NCBI GenBank assembly: GCA_013368315.1
Contig: JAACJM010000040.1
Coordinates: 434,001-498,000 of the forward strand
Source of the DNA: Tetrapyrgos nigripes
Taxonomy: Eukaryota > Basidiomycota > Agaricomycetes > Agaricales > Campanellaceae
Length of the DNA stretch: 64,000 nt
Direction: 5' to 3'
In this document: positions 23,690 through 36,772 of the stretch, one piece after another
Position numbering within the stretch: position 1 is the stretch's first letter
Layout of the letters: the number at the start of each line of letters is the position of its first letter
Made by a program: the position numbers and the translations under genes
Notes under the pieces: model-generated
The model's input: the letters and a program-made list of their open reading frames with translations, nothing else
Database searches by the model: none
Told to the model about the DNA's origin: nothing

Positions 23690-26179
23690 CTTAGGGGTGC
23701 AATTGGAGGCCTTCATTTTCATAATTAAAGACATGACAATCCGGGAAGTATTGTACATACGGCCTTTTTAGACCAGACATCATTCCGATATTAATGCGAA
23801 AGCCTCCGCGATCACCACACACTTTCCACCAAGGCACTCTTCTCAAATCCCTCCACGGGACGATCATAACGCAGCGGATAAGAAGCCGGTTTCGTGATTT
23901 TCGTCGAGATCGGACATTGGAAAGGATAGGCACAACCAGGTTATTGGATATGAAAACACTCGCGGGAGAAGCGTACTCTTTTTTTGATACTGGAATCTCT
24001 CAGATCCTGAGCTGCTTCAGCAGCTTGCTCGGTCAGTCGGACATGTTTGGCCCAGGAATTGAGGAAGAAACTTGGTCAGAGAAGCGGCCGAAAAGGGTCT
24101 TTGGTTCACGACTGCGTGATTGCAGACACTCTCAGCAAGTTTACCTGATGCTGGAGCAGCCATGGTTGCTGCCTGTCGCAGTTCGTCGCAGTTCGTCACC
24201 CTGGTCGACTAGAACTGGTGCGTCACAACTTCGGAGCTTGCCGACCCAATAGTTTTGGCGGTGCCACAGCGTCTTGATTCTTGATTCCGACTCTTCCGCG
24301 CTTTTTCTCCTCCAAGTGCTTTGGGCTTTAGGCTTTCCGTTCTCATATACCTTCCTAATATATCCTCAGAGACTGCGTAAAGAGGAAAGCAGCAGTTTAC
24401 TCCATCTCCACTCATATGGACTTGAATAACACCCGCAAAATACGAAGATATTCCATGTCAGAAACTCTGAACCATCCGATTGGTGTCCCTTATACCTCCT
24501 TTGAGATACTTTGTGTCCCCTTGGAGTCTCGCGCACGTCTCCACCGAACCGTCATCTTGATCCATCACATTCCCTGATTATCATACTATCTTTTTTCAAC
24601 CGTCGCCGGTGTCATGGCATAATCCTCAAGTCTATCTTTCTTGAACGCTGATGCAGCTCATGGATAGGTGTCTATGTCTTGCTTCTGGTGCCATGGCAGT
24701 AATCGTCAGGCGGCGTCCTCATGGTTCTGCGGTCGATGCGTACTTGAACAGTCAAGAAAAACATCACATATTTCTCAAAATTTCCGCAAAGATCTTCCGA
24801 ATTCCTGAAATGGTTCTCATGCACACGTCGTGTTATTCCGAGGACTGCGAGGCTCTTTGATGGTCTGCTGTGTGAGTTGTCTATCCGGCAAGTCTTTGGC
24901 AAGTCTACACACGAACAAGCACCAGGATATTTCCACCGTAGGAGCCACTCACATCATTTTTTTATCGCTGTATGGTGATTTTCCCAACCACACACACACG
25001 CGCATTGCTTCCTCGAAACTCTATCGAGGACATGTGGAAAAACTCCTTTTTCAAGTCCGGGTCCTGTTATCTGACTTTGGGTGCGACCAAACTACAAGCT
25101 CTTGAGACACCAACTGGTCTTAGCTCGGAACACGACAGAACGTTTCTTCCTTGGGATTTTCTTTCCGTCGTAGGATAGTCTGAGCACGTTGTTAGTGCTG
25201 TGTTGGAAATTATTTTTGGGTTGTCATAAATGTCAGAAATTGGTGTGTAATTTATTGTAAAAAACACGATTTATTACAAGGCTGAAGTTTTCGAGAAAAT
25301 GGTGCCAGAACGCGAAATTCCAACGAAATTCGCCCCCCGGGGCCATCTGCTTACTCCCAAAGGTGGTATCAAGACCCTGCGCAGGGGAACAGAATGGAAC
25401 GTAGGGCTATGAGCTCCGGATCGGAATCTTCGGGTTGTGTTCGGCCATATGTTCGACCCACTCTGCCCAAGAATTGCCCTCTGAAGCAACTCTGCAGTAG
25501 CTTTTGCTCTGAGCGGGCCTCTCATGAAGGATTCTTGACCAAGAAGATTCAGAAGTACCCAGGAAATGGTCCCTCCAGACCTACAATACTGACAATTTAT
25601 GACATGGGTGTTTGGCATCGCTGTTGTAAGAAATGTTTTTACGTGTTGTTTACATGTTATAAAAAGGCACATCTGGGTTTCCAACACAGCACTACACGTT
25701 GTAGCCTTTCCACGACCCGCAACGAAGCTCAAGTGGGTCTCTCCGCTGCTGGTCATTGGAAGACTTATGCGTTCTGTGTGTCCGGATTTTCGCTGTTTTT
25801 GCCGCCACGAGCTCCTCCCCACTAATCCCCATACACCAAGAAACCGAGCTCGACGTGAACCAACTTCATACTTTGAATCAGGTATGGTGGCCGCTTAACG
25901 ACTATTGGACCCAAGGGACTTCCTTTCAAATAATGAGTGAATCCCGGTCACCACTGTACCCGTACCAAAGACGACACCGTAAATTTGTTCCTGTAGGCTG
26001 TAAATGTCGACGTCGATTACTCTGTCAACGTATAGGTTGAAATACAAAAAGTACTGTCAATGTATCAATGATGCTTGTCACGGGCGTGGCATCGCCACCC
26101 TGAAGGTACACGGTGATTACAGCGCTTGCAAGTTTTCATCTCTCATCTCTCTCTCTCTTCCCTCTTTCCGTTGGCCAAT
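23690..26179. other. Gene-poor region upstream of the HSPA12-like gene
   Basis: Overlapping ORFs on both strands (for example 25274-25822 minus and 25394-25825 plus, 23794-24252 plus) have no family resemblance I can name. They compete in opposite frames, so I do not call genes. The last 45 bp before the next start (about 26135-26170) are a CT-rich tract, a usual fungal core-promoter or leader feature. Confidence 0.4.
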
Positions 26180-29100
26180 ATGAGTTGTTGTGGATCACCA
26201 AGGGATGGTAACGACTTGACCACGAACCGGGCGCAGCCAACAGCCCAATTTGTCAACCAGCAGCCCGGCCCGCTTGCCGGACTGGAATTTGAAAAGCCAG
26301 GTTTTCAACCAGGACCTTCGATATCTCCTCCTCCTCCTGTCCACTCTTTCAACAGCCAGCCTTCATGGCCTGCTTCCTCTCCTACGCCCCCAATTACCGT
26401 AGGCACTCCTCCATTAGGGCAAAATGGCCCGTACTCCGATTTCGGTAGCTTGGCAAGACCGCCTTCTGCTTTCCAATCCAGCCAAGGAAACGCATCCTTT
26501 TCTGTTTCTATGCCGCAATCTTCACAGTACTATGGGCAGGGGCAAGAAGCTTCCAATGTAGATGAGGGAAAGATGTCCGTGGCTATCGACTTTGGTGTGT
26601 GTCCTCGCTGACCTTTTGACGTCTCGCGCTCATCTATCCTAATTTGACAGGAACCACTTTCTCTGGTGTCGTAAGCTCTGTCAATTTCACCCTATCTTGT
26701 CCATTCAGTTCATTTTTGCATAGGCGTACGGATCCTCACGAATTGCTGGCGGTCAAGTACAGCAAATCTTGAATTGGCCGGGTTCTTTCGAGACTTTCAG
26801 AAAGGTACTATTCTGGTTTTATTGACAAGGAAACGCTGATCTCTGATGTCAACCAGATCCCGACCTGTCTGCTATATGATGAGAATGGCAGAGTACTTGC
26901 TTGGGGCCTGGAAGCCAAGAATGCTGGTCCTATTCCCAATACCATAGTGAGTCTACAATTCATCTCCTGAATTCATGAAGGTTGACCATTATCCAGAGAT
27001 GTGAATGGTTCAAACTCTTTTTGGAGCCTTCAGCTCTTCGAGATGGGACCAACGTAGATCCTCGACTTCCTCAATTACCAGTAAGTATATTACCCGACTC
27101 CTGCATTTGACTCATTGACGCTTCTTTCACAGCCTGGAAAGCAAGCAAAGGATCTAGTTGTAGACTTTTTGAACTGTTTGTGGGAATACGCAAAGGAACA
27201 GATAACTAGAGATATTGGAGCAGTCGCTGATTTAAGTAAGTCATCGCAACTCTTACTCTTTTCAACGCCTTCTCACTCGAGATTCTCTCAGACTCGGCAG
27301 ATGTTTGGCTGACAGTTCCAGCGGCTTGGGATGCGAAAGGTTGTGAGATTATGAGGGAGGCCGCTATACAGGCAGGACTAGTCCAAAGTTCTCGAGCGGG
27401 TGATAATTGGCGTGAACGTTTGAGGATTATTACCGAACCGGAGGCCGCAGCTGTCCACTGTGTACATCTTACTGATCTACATCATCTCAAATCCTCCCAG
27501 AATTTTATCGTATGCGACGCTGGTGGTGGGACGGTCGATCTAGCAGTATACAAGGTTTGTTATCATCTCAGTGATGTCCCTATGTGCATATACTTACAAT
27601 GTTACAGATAATCGGGCAACTGGCTAACTTGGAGATCGCAGAAATCGCTGCGCGTAGTGGTGCCAATTGTGAGTCTCATTCCTTCTCTGCTGGTATTTCG
27701 TTAACCCTTTCCAAGGTGGTAGCCTGTTCTTAGATCTCCGTTTTCGAGAACTTGTCAAAAATGTATGTATCTTTTATACTCGACTACTAGCACCCTTTTG
27801 ACCTTTTCAAAAATAGCTCCTGGCCGATCATCCTGCCCATCTTGACGCCGCGTCATTAGCCTATTTCAGTGAGCCAATATTACTCTCTTCGCAGCCTTTC
27901 TGCTGACGTCTTTAAGTGCACTCCTTCAGCGAGACAGACAAACTGGCTTATGCGGGCATGCAAGACGATGGTGCGTGTCTACTCCTCACCTCAGTACTCG
28001 TTAACAAACGGTCAATGGCAGAGAATATGTTCCATTTCACTTGCTTCAACGTCGAGGACCCCAATGACCCCTCCGTTGGGCTTGTTGATGGACAGCTATC
28101 AATACCGGGCGCGTTGTTACGGAGAGAAGTGTATGTGAACTTGTTCTGTGGCTCACGCATCATGGTTTATTTGAACTTCCTAAATAGGTTTGATCCCGTC
28201 GTTGAACAGGTACGTCAACTTCTTTCGTCCAATTATCTACATATACCCAAATATACCCATTCGTCTCTCCCAGGTATTACATCTTCTGGAAGATCAGCTT
28301 GGGAAAACCGATCAGCGTATTGATGCCTTGCTCCTTGTTGGAGGTTTCGCGGGAAGCGCATACCTCAAACAGCGAGTAGAAGTAGGAAAAATCAGTCAAG
28401 TTATACTGACTACGACGCTGACGCTCTTACAGGAAAGGTTTTCATCGCGTATACGAGGGATACGTCGGCCGGCTGACGCAGATACAGCGACATTGCGGGG
28501 GGCCGCTAGGTACGGCCTCGCAAGGAGAAATTTGGTCTCCAGTGTGATCGCCCCACGTTCATACATCATGAAGGTACCTGGCAGAATAGTCGTCCATCTC
28601 AGAGATTCACGTGTCTGATGATTAGGTTAAATTACCTGCTGAGCAAGAAGATTGGCAGAAGCGTCCTGCATACATACGCAATAACGACGCTGGGTACCCC
28701 ATCTGTGAGAATAGGTACGTCGATCATCGATGCCTGGTTCTATCGGATCCGCAGCCTAATGTCCGGCTGTTCGGGCTTTACAGATTGCAATACCTAGTAC
28801 AGAAGGGTGCAATCATTAGGAAGGGGTATGTCGCTTTCTTGTCCTCGGTTCCTTGCACTGAATATAACTGCAGGCAGCGACTAGCTACGAAATTCTGGTA
28901 TTGTCGTCTTGCCCTTGAGCCCACAAGTGTACGTACTGATTCTTTACTCCTTTGCAGCAAGTACTCGCAGTCACCGCAAGGTCGGGATATTTCGGAAGTC
29001 TAACGGTCATGGTGACTAACGTCTTCAATTCTTAGACTCTACCTTCGTGGCTGTGCTGTACACCAGCGGCTCCGACAGGATTATGAGGTACAACGATGAA

Positions 29101-29412
29101 GGCGAGACAGACGAATTGTGCAAATGGACAGTCGACTTGTCTTCACTTCCAGCATTTCAACAGAGTGCACTTGTCAGTCAGTCTGGGGGATTTTACACTG
29201 GTGAGAATGAGACCTCACCTTCTTTGGCCAGTGTTACTGATTTATGTACACAGAGTTCGAGATTGGGCTGGAACTAGATAGCGCCGAGGTGCGAGGCGTT
29301 CTGTTATATAACAACCAGGAATGGGGCCGGTGAGAGACTTTCTCGGGTTGTCCAGACGCTTTAGACTCACATCCGGCAACGCATAGGGTTACTTTTGATT
29401 TCATCAAGTAGT
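26180..29412 (+). CDS. HSPA12-like Hsp70-family ATPase
   Basis: A divergent Hsp70/actin-fold ATPase of the HSPA12 type, a group expanded in mushrooms. The start MSCCGSPRDGNDL, just after a CT-rich leader, leads into a Pro/Gln/Ser-rich stretch of about 135 residues. The nucleotide-binding fold follows: MSVAIDFGTTFSGVAYG (phosphate-1, across an intron), TVPAAWDAKG, IITEPEAAAVHC, FIVCDAGGGTVDLAVYK (phosphate-2) and ALLLVGGFAGSAYLKQRV (adenosine motif). The C-terminal part has SVIAPRSYIMKV and ends RGVLLYNNQEWGRVTFDFIK. No canonical Hsp70 substrate-binding domain or lid is seen, as usual for this group. At least a dozen short introns are needed. The adjacent cysteines at residues 3-4 could be acylated, which is inference. 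Client and role are unknown. Confidence 0.9.
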
Positions 29413-29810
29413 TTGCTAGGATTGAATATTGCGTTATTATTTGCAAGGCTGAGCACGGACGGTAAATCCCGAGACCAACATCATGACGGTACATGCGCCA
29501 CACCCGCGAGCAATCTTGGATCAGAGAAAGCGTAAGATAACTGATAAGCGAGCAAAGGATTTCTGCGATGATAGTCAATATTACATGCCGGCTTGTAATG
29601 ATGAAATTTTCGTGTATATCGAATGATGACACTAGCGAGTTCTGAGATAGGTTGCAGATCTAGGGCTAATCGGACGATGGGATGAACGGATGTCCGAAAA
29701 CTCGATTCGTCTAATCCGGCATTTGCCTTGCCCAGAAACAGCAATCGATCTCGGGAATACAGTCATCCTATAAAGCTGTCGCAAAAAAAGTCGGTACTGC
29801 GTTCTAACCC
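29413..29810. other. Intergenic spacer before ALO1
   Basis: A 398-bp spacer between two plus-strand genes. It should carry the 3' end of the HSPA12-like gene and the ALO1 promoter. I see no repeat or clear element. Confidence 0.4.
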
Positions 29811-31480
29811 ATGATACCCGAGCTCAAACCTGACCTGGACAGCGTTCCTTTACAGACTCTTTATGAGAGACTCAAACCCATCACCGTCCCACCCTCTTCC
29901 CCCAATGCCAAGTTTAGCAACTGGGCAAAAACTTTTGTCTGCAAACCTCTGGCTGTCTTCGAACCTACGGATGAATACCAGTGTCAACTAATTCTCGCAT
30001 TAGCGCGTAGGGAGGGCAAGGTTGTTCGTGCGGTTGGAGTGGGACACAGTCCGAGCGACCTTGCGTGTACGAACGAGTTCATGTTGCGCACCAAGCACCT
30101 GAACAAAGTGCTTTCCGTAAGTCTACAACATTTCGTGTCCTTCATTTTCTTTGCTTGTCTCATTTCCTAATATAGGTCGATTTTGAAAAGAGACGCGTCA
30201 CTGCCCAGGGTGGTATCACTCTCAATGATTTGCACGTGTGTCTCGGCGAACACGGTCTCGCGATGAGTAATGTTGGGTCTATCTCAGATCAAACGCTCGC
30301 GGGTATCGTTACCACAGCTACACATGGCACAGGGATCCACTATGGCGTTATGTCGACCCATGTTCTTTCCTTGACTCTATTGCTCTCTGATGGCTCTCGC
30401 GTCTATTGCTCGCGCCTTGAAGAGTCGGACTTGTTCATGGCATCTATATGCGGTCTGGGAAGCACTGGTCTTATTTTAAACATCGAGTTGGAAGTGGAAC
30501 CTGCTTTCCGTCTGAAAGAGGAGGCTTATTCCGGTTCTTTTGAGGACATCGTATCCAATATAGGAATCATTGCTCACTCCGCGGAGCACGCCAAAATATG
30601 TTGGTTCCCTGCAGCTGATACAATGCGTGTCTATCTACAGAACCGAACGAATGAGGTATTTGCTATCTTACTGGTTATTTCCAGATTGCTTACGGTCTTC
30701 TCCTCAAAAATTTCAGGAGAAAAGGAGCGTCGGTAATTGGTTTTGGGATGGGTTGGTTGGTGACTATGTCATGCAGTTCATGTTATTCGTTGGGAGATAC
30801 TTCGGAACAGTCACTTCATGGGCTACCCGTCTTGCTGCTTGGCTTGTAAGCCACGATTCCGTTAGAATCGACGATAGCTACCGGGTCTTTAATTTAGACT
30901 GCAAGGTGCGTAAGAGAGACCTCATTGAGCTCGGACCTCGTTCATTCTTGATTGCAGTATCTCCAGTACACGATGGAGTGGGCAATACCGTACTCGCAAG
31001 CCGAAGCATGTCTTCACGATTTGCGCGATTTCATACTTGAAGAAATGAACGACCCCAATGGCGCCAGGCCTCATTTCCCTATTGAAGTTAGGTTTTCCGC
31101 TCCAGATGACATCTGGCTCAGCCCTAGTAGCGGCCACCAGACGTGCTGGATTGGAACCGTTCAATACAAGTACGATCATTTAATGATGTGCCGATTTCTT
31201 ATACTCAACACCTTTCAGGCCCTATGGTTTTCCTGTGCCTTACAGGAGGCTGTTTGATGGTTTCGAAAAGATATTGGCAAGGCACCAAGGACGACCACAC
31301 TGGGCTAAAGCGCATCTACTTACGCCCGCGGACATAGAGAACTTATACCCCGATTTTGAAAAGTTCAGGAAGGTTCTGAACCAGGTTGATCCTTCAGGCG
31401 TCTTCAGGAGCGAGTATATTCAACGTCATTTCTTCGGATTACCAGTGGACCACAGACTGTTCAAGTTGTATAGATCATGA
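29811..31480 (+). CDS. ALO1: D-arabinono-1,4-lactone oxidase
   Basis: A VAO-family flavoenzyme that oxidises D-arabinono-1,4-lactone with O2 to D-erythroascorbate, the fungal counterpart of vitamin C, releasing H2O2. In yeasts it sits at the mitochondrial outer membrane. The N terminus reads MIPELKPDLDSVPLQTLYER. VGVGHSPSD around residue 79 carries the His expected to bind FAD covalently. The FAD-binding fold continues with VTAQGGITLNDLH, SNVGSISDQTLAGIVTTATH and GSTGLILNIELEVEP. The C-terminal catalytic part contains TMEWAIPYSQAEACLHDLRD, FPIEVRFSAPDDIWLSP and RPHWAKAH, the family HWAK motif. The end is YIQRHFFGLPVDHRLFKLYR plus S and TGA. Four or five short introns keep the frame. Its 3' end converges on the UBE2G2-like gene, 90 bp away. 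Confidence 0.95.
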
Positions 31481-31570
31481 TGCATGATGGGACGATGGGC
31501 AGACAATTTACATTACTGAATGTATAATATAAGACCTACATAATAGATTTTGGAGGTGGAAATAATACTC

Positions 31571-32438
31571 TCAAAGTCCCAATTGCTCCTTTATCTGCTC
31601 TCGTACAATCCTCTCGTATTCCGCTTTATTGTCACGGTAGAGTTTGCAACAATCAATATTTGCACCACTTTCTAGGTTGGGTTCTGCCGAGATGAAGAGT
31701 ACAATCTGTCATCGTGTCACTTCAAAAGCTGAAAAAACTCACCTGCCAGCATCGAAATTACACTCAGTATCACCTTCTCAACACTCTGGACTGGACTCCA
31801 GCGCTCAGAAGCTTGTTCATACATCGTTGGGTCGTCTCCGGGCGTATGTAGAATAGAGATGCACACGTTGCCATCTGGATAGACTGAAGCAGACATCAGA
31901 GTTATGTTCGCATGGTCGGATCGTAATATCTCACTATTGGGATGGAACAAAGGTGGTTCAAACTTCATTTTGAACGGTGATAATGGATAATCGGAAGGCT
32001 GTGATGTCTTGGCTTGAGTAAACGAAACACTTGAAAAAGTAGTCTGCTCACGAAAGTCAACTTCGCCGAAAACACTCCTCCTTCCTGCAACGGCACGAAA
32101 TGAAATCTACATGATACGGATCCTTTTGCTGCGTACTCACGAATGGCGTATCTTTCGGCCCGCAAATGAGCGCCTCCCAGGTGAAGAAATCGGATTCAGA
32201 GATGGGTCCTTACGATGTAGAGAGTGTCAAGTCCTGGCTGAACGGGAAACGAGATCACAAGAAGCCGTACCAGCCGTAAACATCCCATCTGGTGATCCTA
32301 GAGAAAAATTATGAGGCTCCGAGCCAGAGATAAAGGTACGCAGTCGACCGGGTGTAACGAACCTCCAGAAGTAAGCTGCTTGTACTCTGTCATCAGTCGT
32401 CGCAATGCGGTTGCGCTTCCCGAACCTCTTGAATTCAT
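31571..32438 (-). CDS. UBC7: Ubiquitin-conjugating enzyme E2, UBE2G2/Ubc7 type
   Basis: An E2 that works with ER-associated degradation ligases such as Hrd1 and gp78/Cue1 complexes. The start gives [25 protein letters not shown]; the codons were assembled across six exons. Exon 2 is [10 protein letters not shown], exon 3 [21 protein letters not shown], then [22 protein letters not shown] joins across an intron to [19 protein letters not shown], with the catalytic Cys in NVCISIL. The roughly 13-residue acidic loop after it ([17 protein letters not shown]) is diagnostic of the Ubc7/UBE2G subgroup. The end is [19 protein letters not shown], then [16 protein letters not shown] and a stop at 31571. 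A second UBE2G-type gene lies 9 kb to the right. Confidence 0.93.
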
Positions 32439-35400
32439 GTCGTATAGAGTGGAACTAAGGTAAGGCCCAGGTTCAGCAGTACTTTTCAGTGAGATGGATG
32501 ATGAGCGTCACAAGTTAAGAGAGTTCAGAGCGACAAACTCCGACATACATTAGCACGAGCGCTCTGAAGACGTGTTAAGCATACATGTACATTGGGTATG
32601 GTTCTGAGATAGATGCTATTGTGCCATAACGAGCAGATTGAGCCAAGTTGTCAGTCAAGCCGGGTGCAGGATGGCACAATCACTTATATGGCCCACGGAC
32701 AAATTAGCTAGTGTTGCTCAGATTCGTTCGAACTTCGGATGACCACACCCAGGGACATAGCTAGTTACTGTGGGCTGAGTCTATTCTAGGTAGCACCCCG
32801 ATGAAGCAGGAACACATAACGATGCCACATTGTGGCCTATTCTCCTCCAACATGATATTTTAATCAGGTGACCAGATTTGGAAACGATGTGTCTGAAAAA
32901 TGACCTGGTTGTGGTACTACGGTTCCAGACCCATGAATTTGGAATCGTGGTCTGTAGGTCGGGTAAACTATCCCGCATTCCGTGGCTGACGGATCAGGCT
33001 CTAGGTGAAGGTCGGTGACTGGAAAAGTAACTTGAGCGCTATGAAGAGTTCTCTGAGCATCCAAATTTCCATCAAACTAACCGATGTCACGGCGTACCCT
33101 GGCCTGCATACAGGCATCAGTACTAGTGTGTACGCCCGCCTTTCAATTTCATCCTCAGAGCCCAACTACTAACGTTTTCCGCGTTGAGGTCCATGTGATG
33201 GGTAACGGTAAGTACCTCCTCCGAGATCTCTGTATGATATCAGTAAGATATAAAGTTTTAGCCTTGTAATCTCCGGATAGGTTTTTGGCTCAGAAGCTAC
33301 TACAATGAAATAAATGATGCACATTGCATCTGATCAGTTTTTTTGAGTCAAGAACATTGACAAAATCGACTTCACCATGTAGAAAGCCAACGGAGCTGTC
33401 AGTCATCTATTTTTGTAGAATCTAAGATAGCGGACAAGATCCTACCGATGTATGTTGAGGAGTAACATAGCAGTACCATTTTTTCGACCGTACTGTTGTT
33501 TGTGGTGGGTGTTGAACTTCAATTTTGATTGAATAGCTCCTGCATTTCTTTGCATATTGTCATAGCGATCCGTGCATCTAGGACTTCGTAGTCTGTCAGT
33601 GAAGAACAAGTGGGGAGGGTACACGACCAGAAACTTGCCAGTACAGATACGGGCGACCAACAGAATACGGTCTTGCTTTAATCATGAACTGAAGAAAAGT
33701 GACATACAAAGACCTATACGCGAACCCATTTTGGTTGGCTTGCAGGAAAGTCGGGCAAGAGGAGTCGGAAGGAACTATAAACATCTCCGAGGAGTCCAAT
33801 GGGAGTTGTCAGTCAAGGTCCACGTAGGTCGGGCCAGCAACGGGCTGCAATTTTACCAGATTCAAGCATGGTATTCGAATGCTGGGAAATCCATGGCTAG
33901 ATGGTTTACCCATCGATCCTAGTCCCGTTGAGTTCCCCATATTGAGAACGTTTGAATGACTAGAACGGAAAGTCAAATAAAACTCCCACGGCGATGCTCT
34001 CTTTCACTCGCAATTGCATTTACCGGTTTACCTTACCGCATGTTTCATTACGTTTACTAGTTATCAAGCAAATAAAAAAACAACAACGTGTACTTGTTCT
34101 CGTCCAAGCAACTGCCACACAAGACTTAGAACATATTCGGCGAGCTGTTTAGTACTGAGAAGAAAACAGTCAATTCGCAAGGGCTTCATAAGTAAGGAGT
34201 TTGTTCGAGGTATCACGCTCTTCTGACATGGTGCTAGCCTTCCTAACCCTCCCTTCTGGACTAGAATCCCTTTTTTCATGTTACCTCGCGCATGTTTGTG
34301 ACATTATTATTATTATCATCCTTTAGACCAAAAAATCCTGAACTGTTCTGATGCCCAGGACCTGCCGTTTTGCAATAAAGGTCCCATATGACACGCAATG
34401 CTCCTTATTGAACGACCGAAGAACAATTGCAACCCCCGAATGAAACCACACTAGTGAACAGCCTCCATCCATCCGAAGGTCGCTGCGTACGGAACGCGGA
34501 GTTTTGTAAATGACTGTTGTGGGTCTATCTTCGCTGTTTCAATACCAGCGCAGCCAGGTTCCAGCACGTTCTCCAGATTTCCATTCGACCTGGTATTCCC
34601 CACTAGGTTCCAAGTCACTGATTTTACTCATCTTCCAGTGAGCGTTTAATTTTCGTCTCACGGCAAGTCAAGGAATAAACTATTGGCACGGAAAATGAAT
34701 CGATGGCGCAACCAGTTGGGCAAGTTCCGTAGAGCAGTTTTCCAACCCTAACCACTCATCCAGAGCGTTCCTGGTCATGCTCATCCAGTTTGTTTCGGGC
34801 AGATTTTGCGCCGTATAATATTGCAGGTACATATTCCCGCTCTACCGCTCTACCTTTTCTTATCTTCATGGCACCGATCTACGGAAGGGATCGAACCCTG
34901 TGGCTCGACCTAGGTCCGGCTACCCACTTGAATGAAACAATAATTGATTCTCCAATGTCCTTGGAGCCTTGGAAGTACTCGGGAATGCTGATTTCCTTGG
35001 AGAAAGATCTGGTTTGTGCTTGATGACTATCTGGCTCTCCTCCAGCCGTCAACGCGAGTTTTCTCCGAGATCCTTACCTTGTTAGGTTCTTATCTAGGTG
35101 GACTAGTCGATATTTTAACCTCTCTAGGATTCTAGTGAGAGTCCATTGACGAAAACCGCTGCTACTGGACTCGGCTCGTTTTGGGTCCGACATTTGAGTT
35201 CATATCTCAAGGTTCGATGGGTGTCGTTCCCGCCTTGTAGTTTGAGTACTCACATTCGGCTTCCAGGCCCACAAGCACCCTGTAGCGAGCTCTTGTGGCG
35301 ATTGGGGGGCCCGCGCAATTTAAGCGATCTGGACAAGCGACAGAAGCTTGAGGTGAGGGCGATCATCATGCGAGGTCAGTGTCATGCAAACTGAGATTAT

Positions 35401-36349
35401 TTTGAGAGGCTCTATATCTCGTAGCGTCGAATGACTTGTTCTACGCTTGCTACGCACTGGGTTTGAACGAGTCCATACAGTGGCATTGATGATTCATAAG
35501 ACTGTAGCTGAAAGAGAGTGCAGGGCTAGTGTTTTGAACGTCTGTCGCAAGTACAACGCCCGCTATATTCCCACTTATCTCAATGGCCTGAGCAGGAAGC
35601 ACATGCACCTGTAAGGTGATTGATTGAGGTATGGAGTTCATCATGATAGACTCGGCCACTATCAATGCATGAGGCCGCAAAGGTCAAAGGTTCGTGCCGT
35701 CTTGCTAGATCGGCAGACCTTGTTCCGCGGTTTTTCTGTTATTCCTAGCGTGCTATACATCTAAACTTGTTCAGGAATCCTAACTTGGGCTCTCTGGGAT
35801 TGTAAGCATGATCTGAGGACCTTGATTGTACTTTACACGGCTCTTACAGTCCCTGTACTTGCCTGCGTTCTCGATGTTTGGCACAGTTAGTCTGTTGCAC
35901 GTTTGTGCCTATTATTTATATACTGCTGATCATGCATTAGAACAGGCAGTTCCGAGTGCGTACTCTATTCATCGCTTGACACAACGTCCCAACTGCCCAA
36001 GGTTTAGTGTCTTCGGACGCTGAGTTTCGCGCCGATGAACAACGAAGCCCGAACAGTGGTTTTTTTTGACTCTTCAGAGTATGCTTGTTGGAACAACGCG
36101 CTCGTAAGTATGCTCGTTTCGCAAGTGAGTCATGATTTTTTATTCGATCCGGACATTGAAACTTTCTAGTGCGTTCCATCCCATCCGGCACCTTTCACTT
36201 CGAGGGTTGACCAAAAGAATGTAAGTGTTAAGTTGTACGGCGGCCGCTCGCTTAATCCAGGATAAGTTGGATCCCTGCCACAGTAAAATAGTGTGAGTAG
36301 ATCCATGTCAAGAGCATTTCATTAATACTGTCGAAAGCCTCAGTATACA
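32439..36349. other. Long gene-poor region
   Basis: About 3.9 kb with only short competing ORFs (none above 120 codons) and no recognisable protein motif. It contains the 20-mer shared with 16366-16385 at 32724-32743, about 290 bp upstream of the UBE2G2-like start. A sequence near 34885-34900 resembles a tRNA T-arm, but no full cloverleaf fits. Confidence 0.5.
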
Positions 36350-36487
36350 CACACCAGAGCCAACCAATATCCCGAGGCCGAAAGTTAGTTAGGAAATTTA
36401 TCGGAAGCGATCCGATTGGCTCGGATAGGCTTCCGATAAATTTCCTACTAACTTTCGGCCTCGGAATATTGGTTGGCTCTGGGTGTG
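36350..36487. mobile_element. 138-bp foldback element, 3-bp target duplication
   Basis: The two halves are near-perfect reverse complements over almost the whole length, forming a long hairpin. Ends read CACACCAGAGCCAACCAATA on the left and the complement of CACACCCAGAGCCAACCAAT on the right. ACA flanks both ends (36347-36349 and 36488-36490). Three-base target duplications with CAC ends fit CACTA/Plavaka-type transposons. I infer a non-autonomous derivative. The short ORF across it is an artefact of the palindrome. Confidence 0.8.
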
Positions 36488-36772
36488 ACAAGTCTTTATC
36501 AAGACGCACTTTTAAAGGGCTTTTAAGCGCCTCACTACTTATAATCTGCATTACTAGCTACCAGCTGGCCACCCTGACATTGTTGAAGACACGAGGGCCA
36601 AAGGCCAGAGTCATAGCCAAAAATGCTCGAAAATAATATACACACTCACCCCAAGGCGCAGGGGTCAATAGACAATACTGAGGCCACGCAAATACCAAGT
36701 TGGGTCAACTCAGAACTTACTCTTTTTTGGCCCATCGCTTACATTTCAATTCCACTATCCATCTGGCATCGT

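Noticed and set aside
25274..25825. Long overlapping ORFs on both strands as a gene
   Set aside because: Neither has a recognisable motif and both cannot be coding. No intron pattern supports either.
34860..34960. A tRNA on the minus strand, from GGGTTCGATCCC near 34890
   Set aside because: The T-arm-like hairpin is short and no acceptor, D and anticodon arms fit around it.
36252..36551. A 99-residue minus-strand ORF
   Set aside because: It is created by the palindromic mobile element at 36350-36487.
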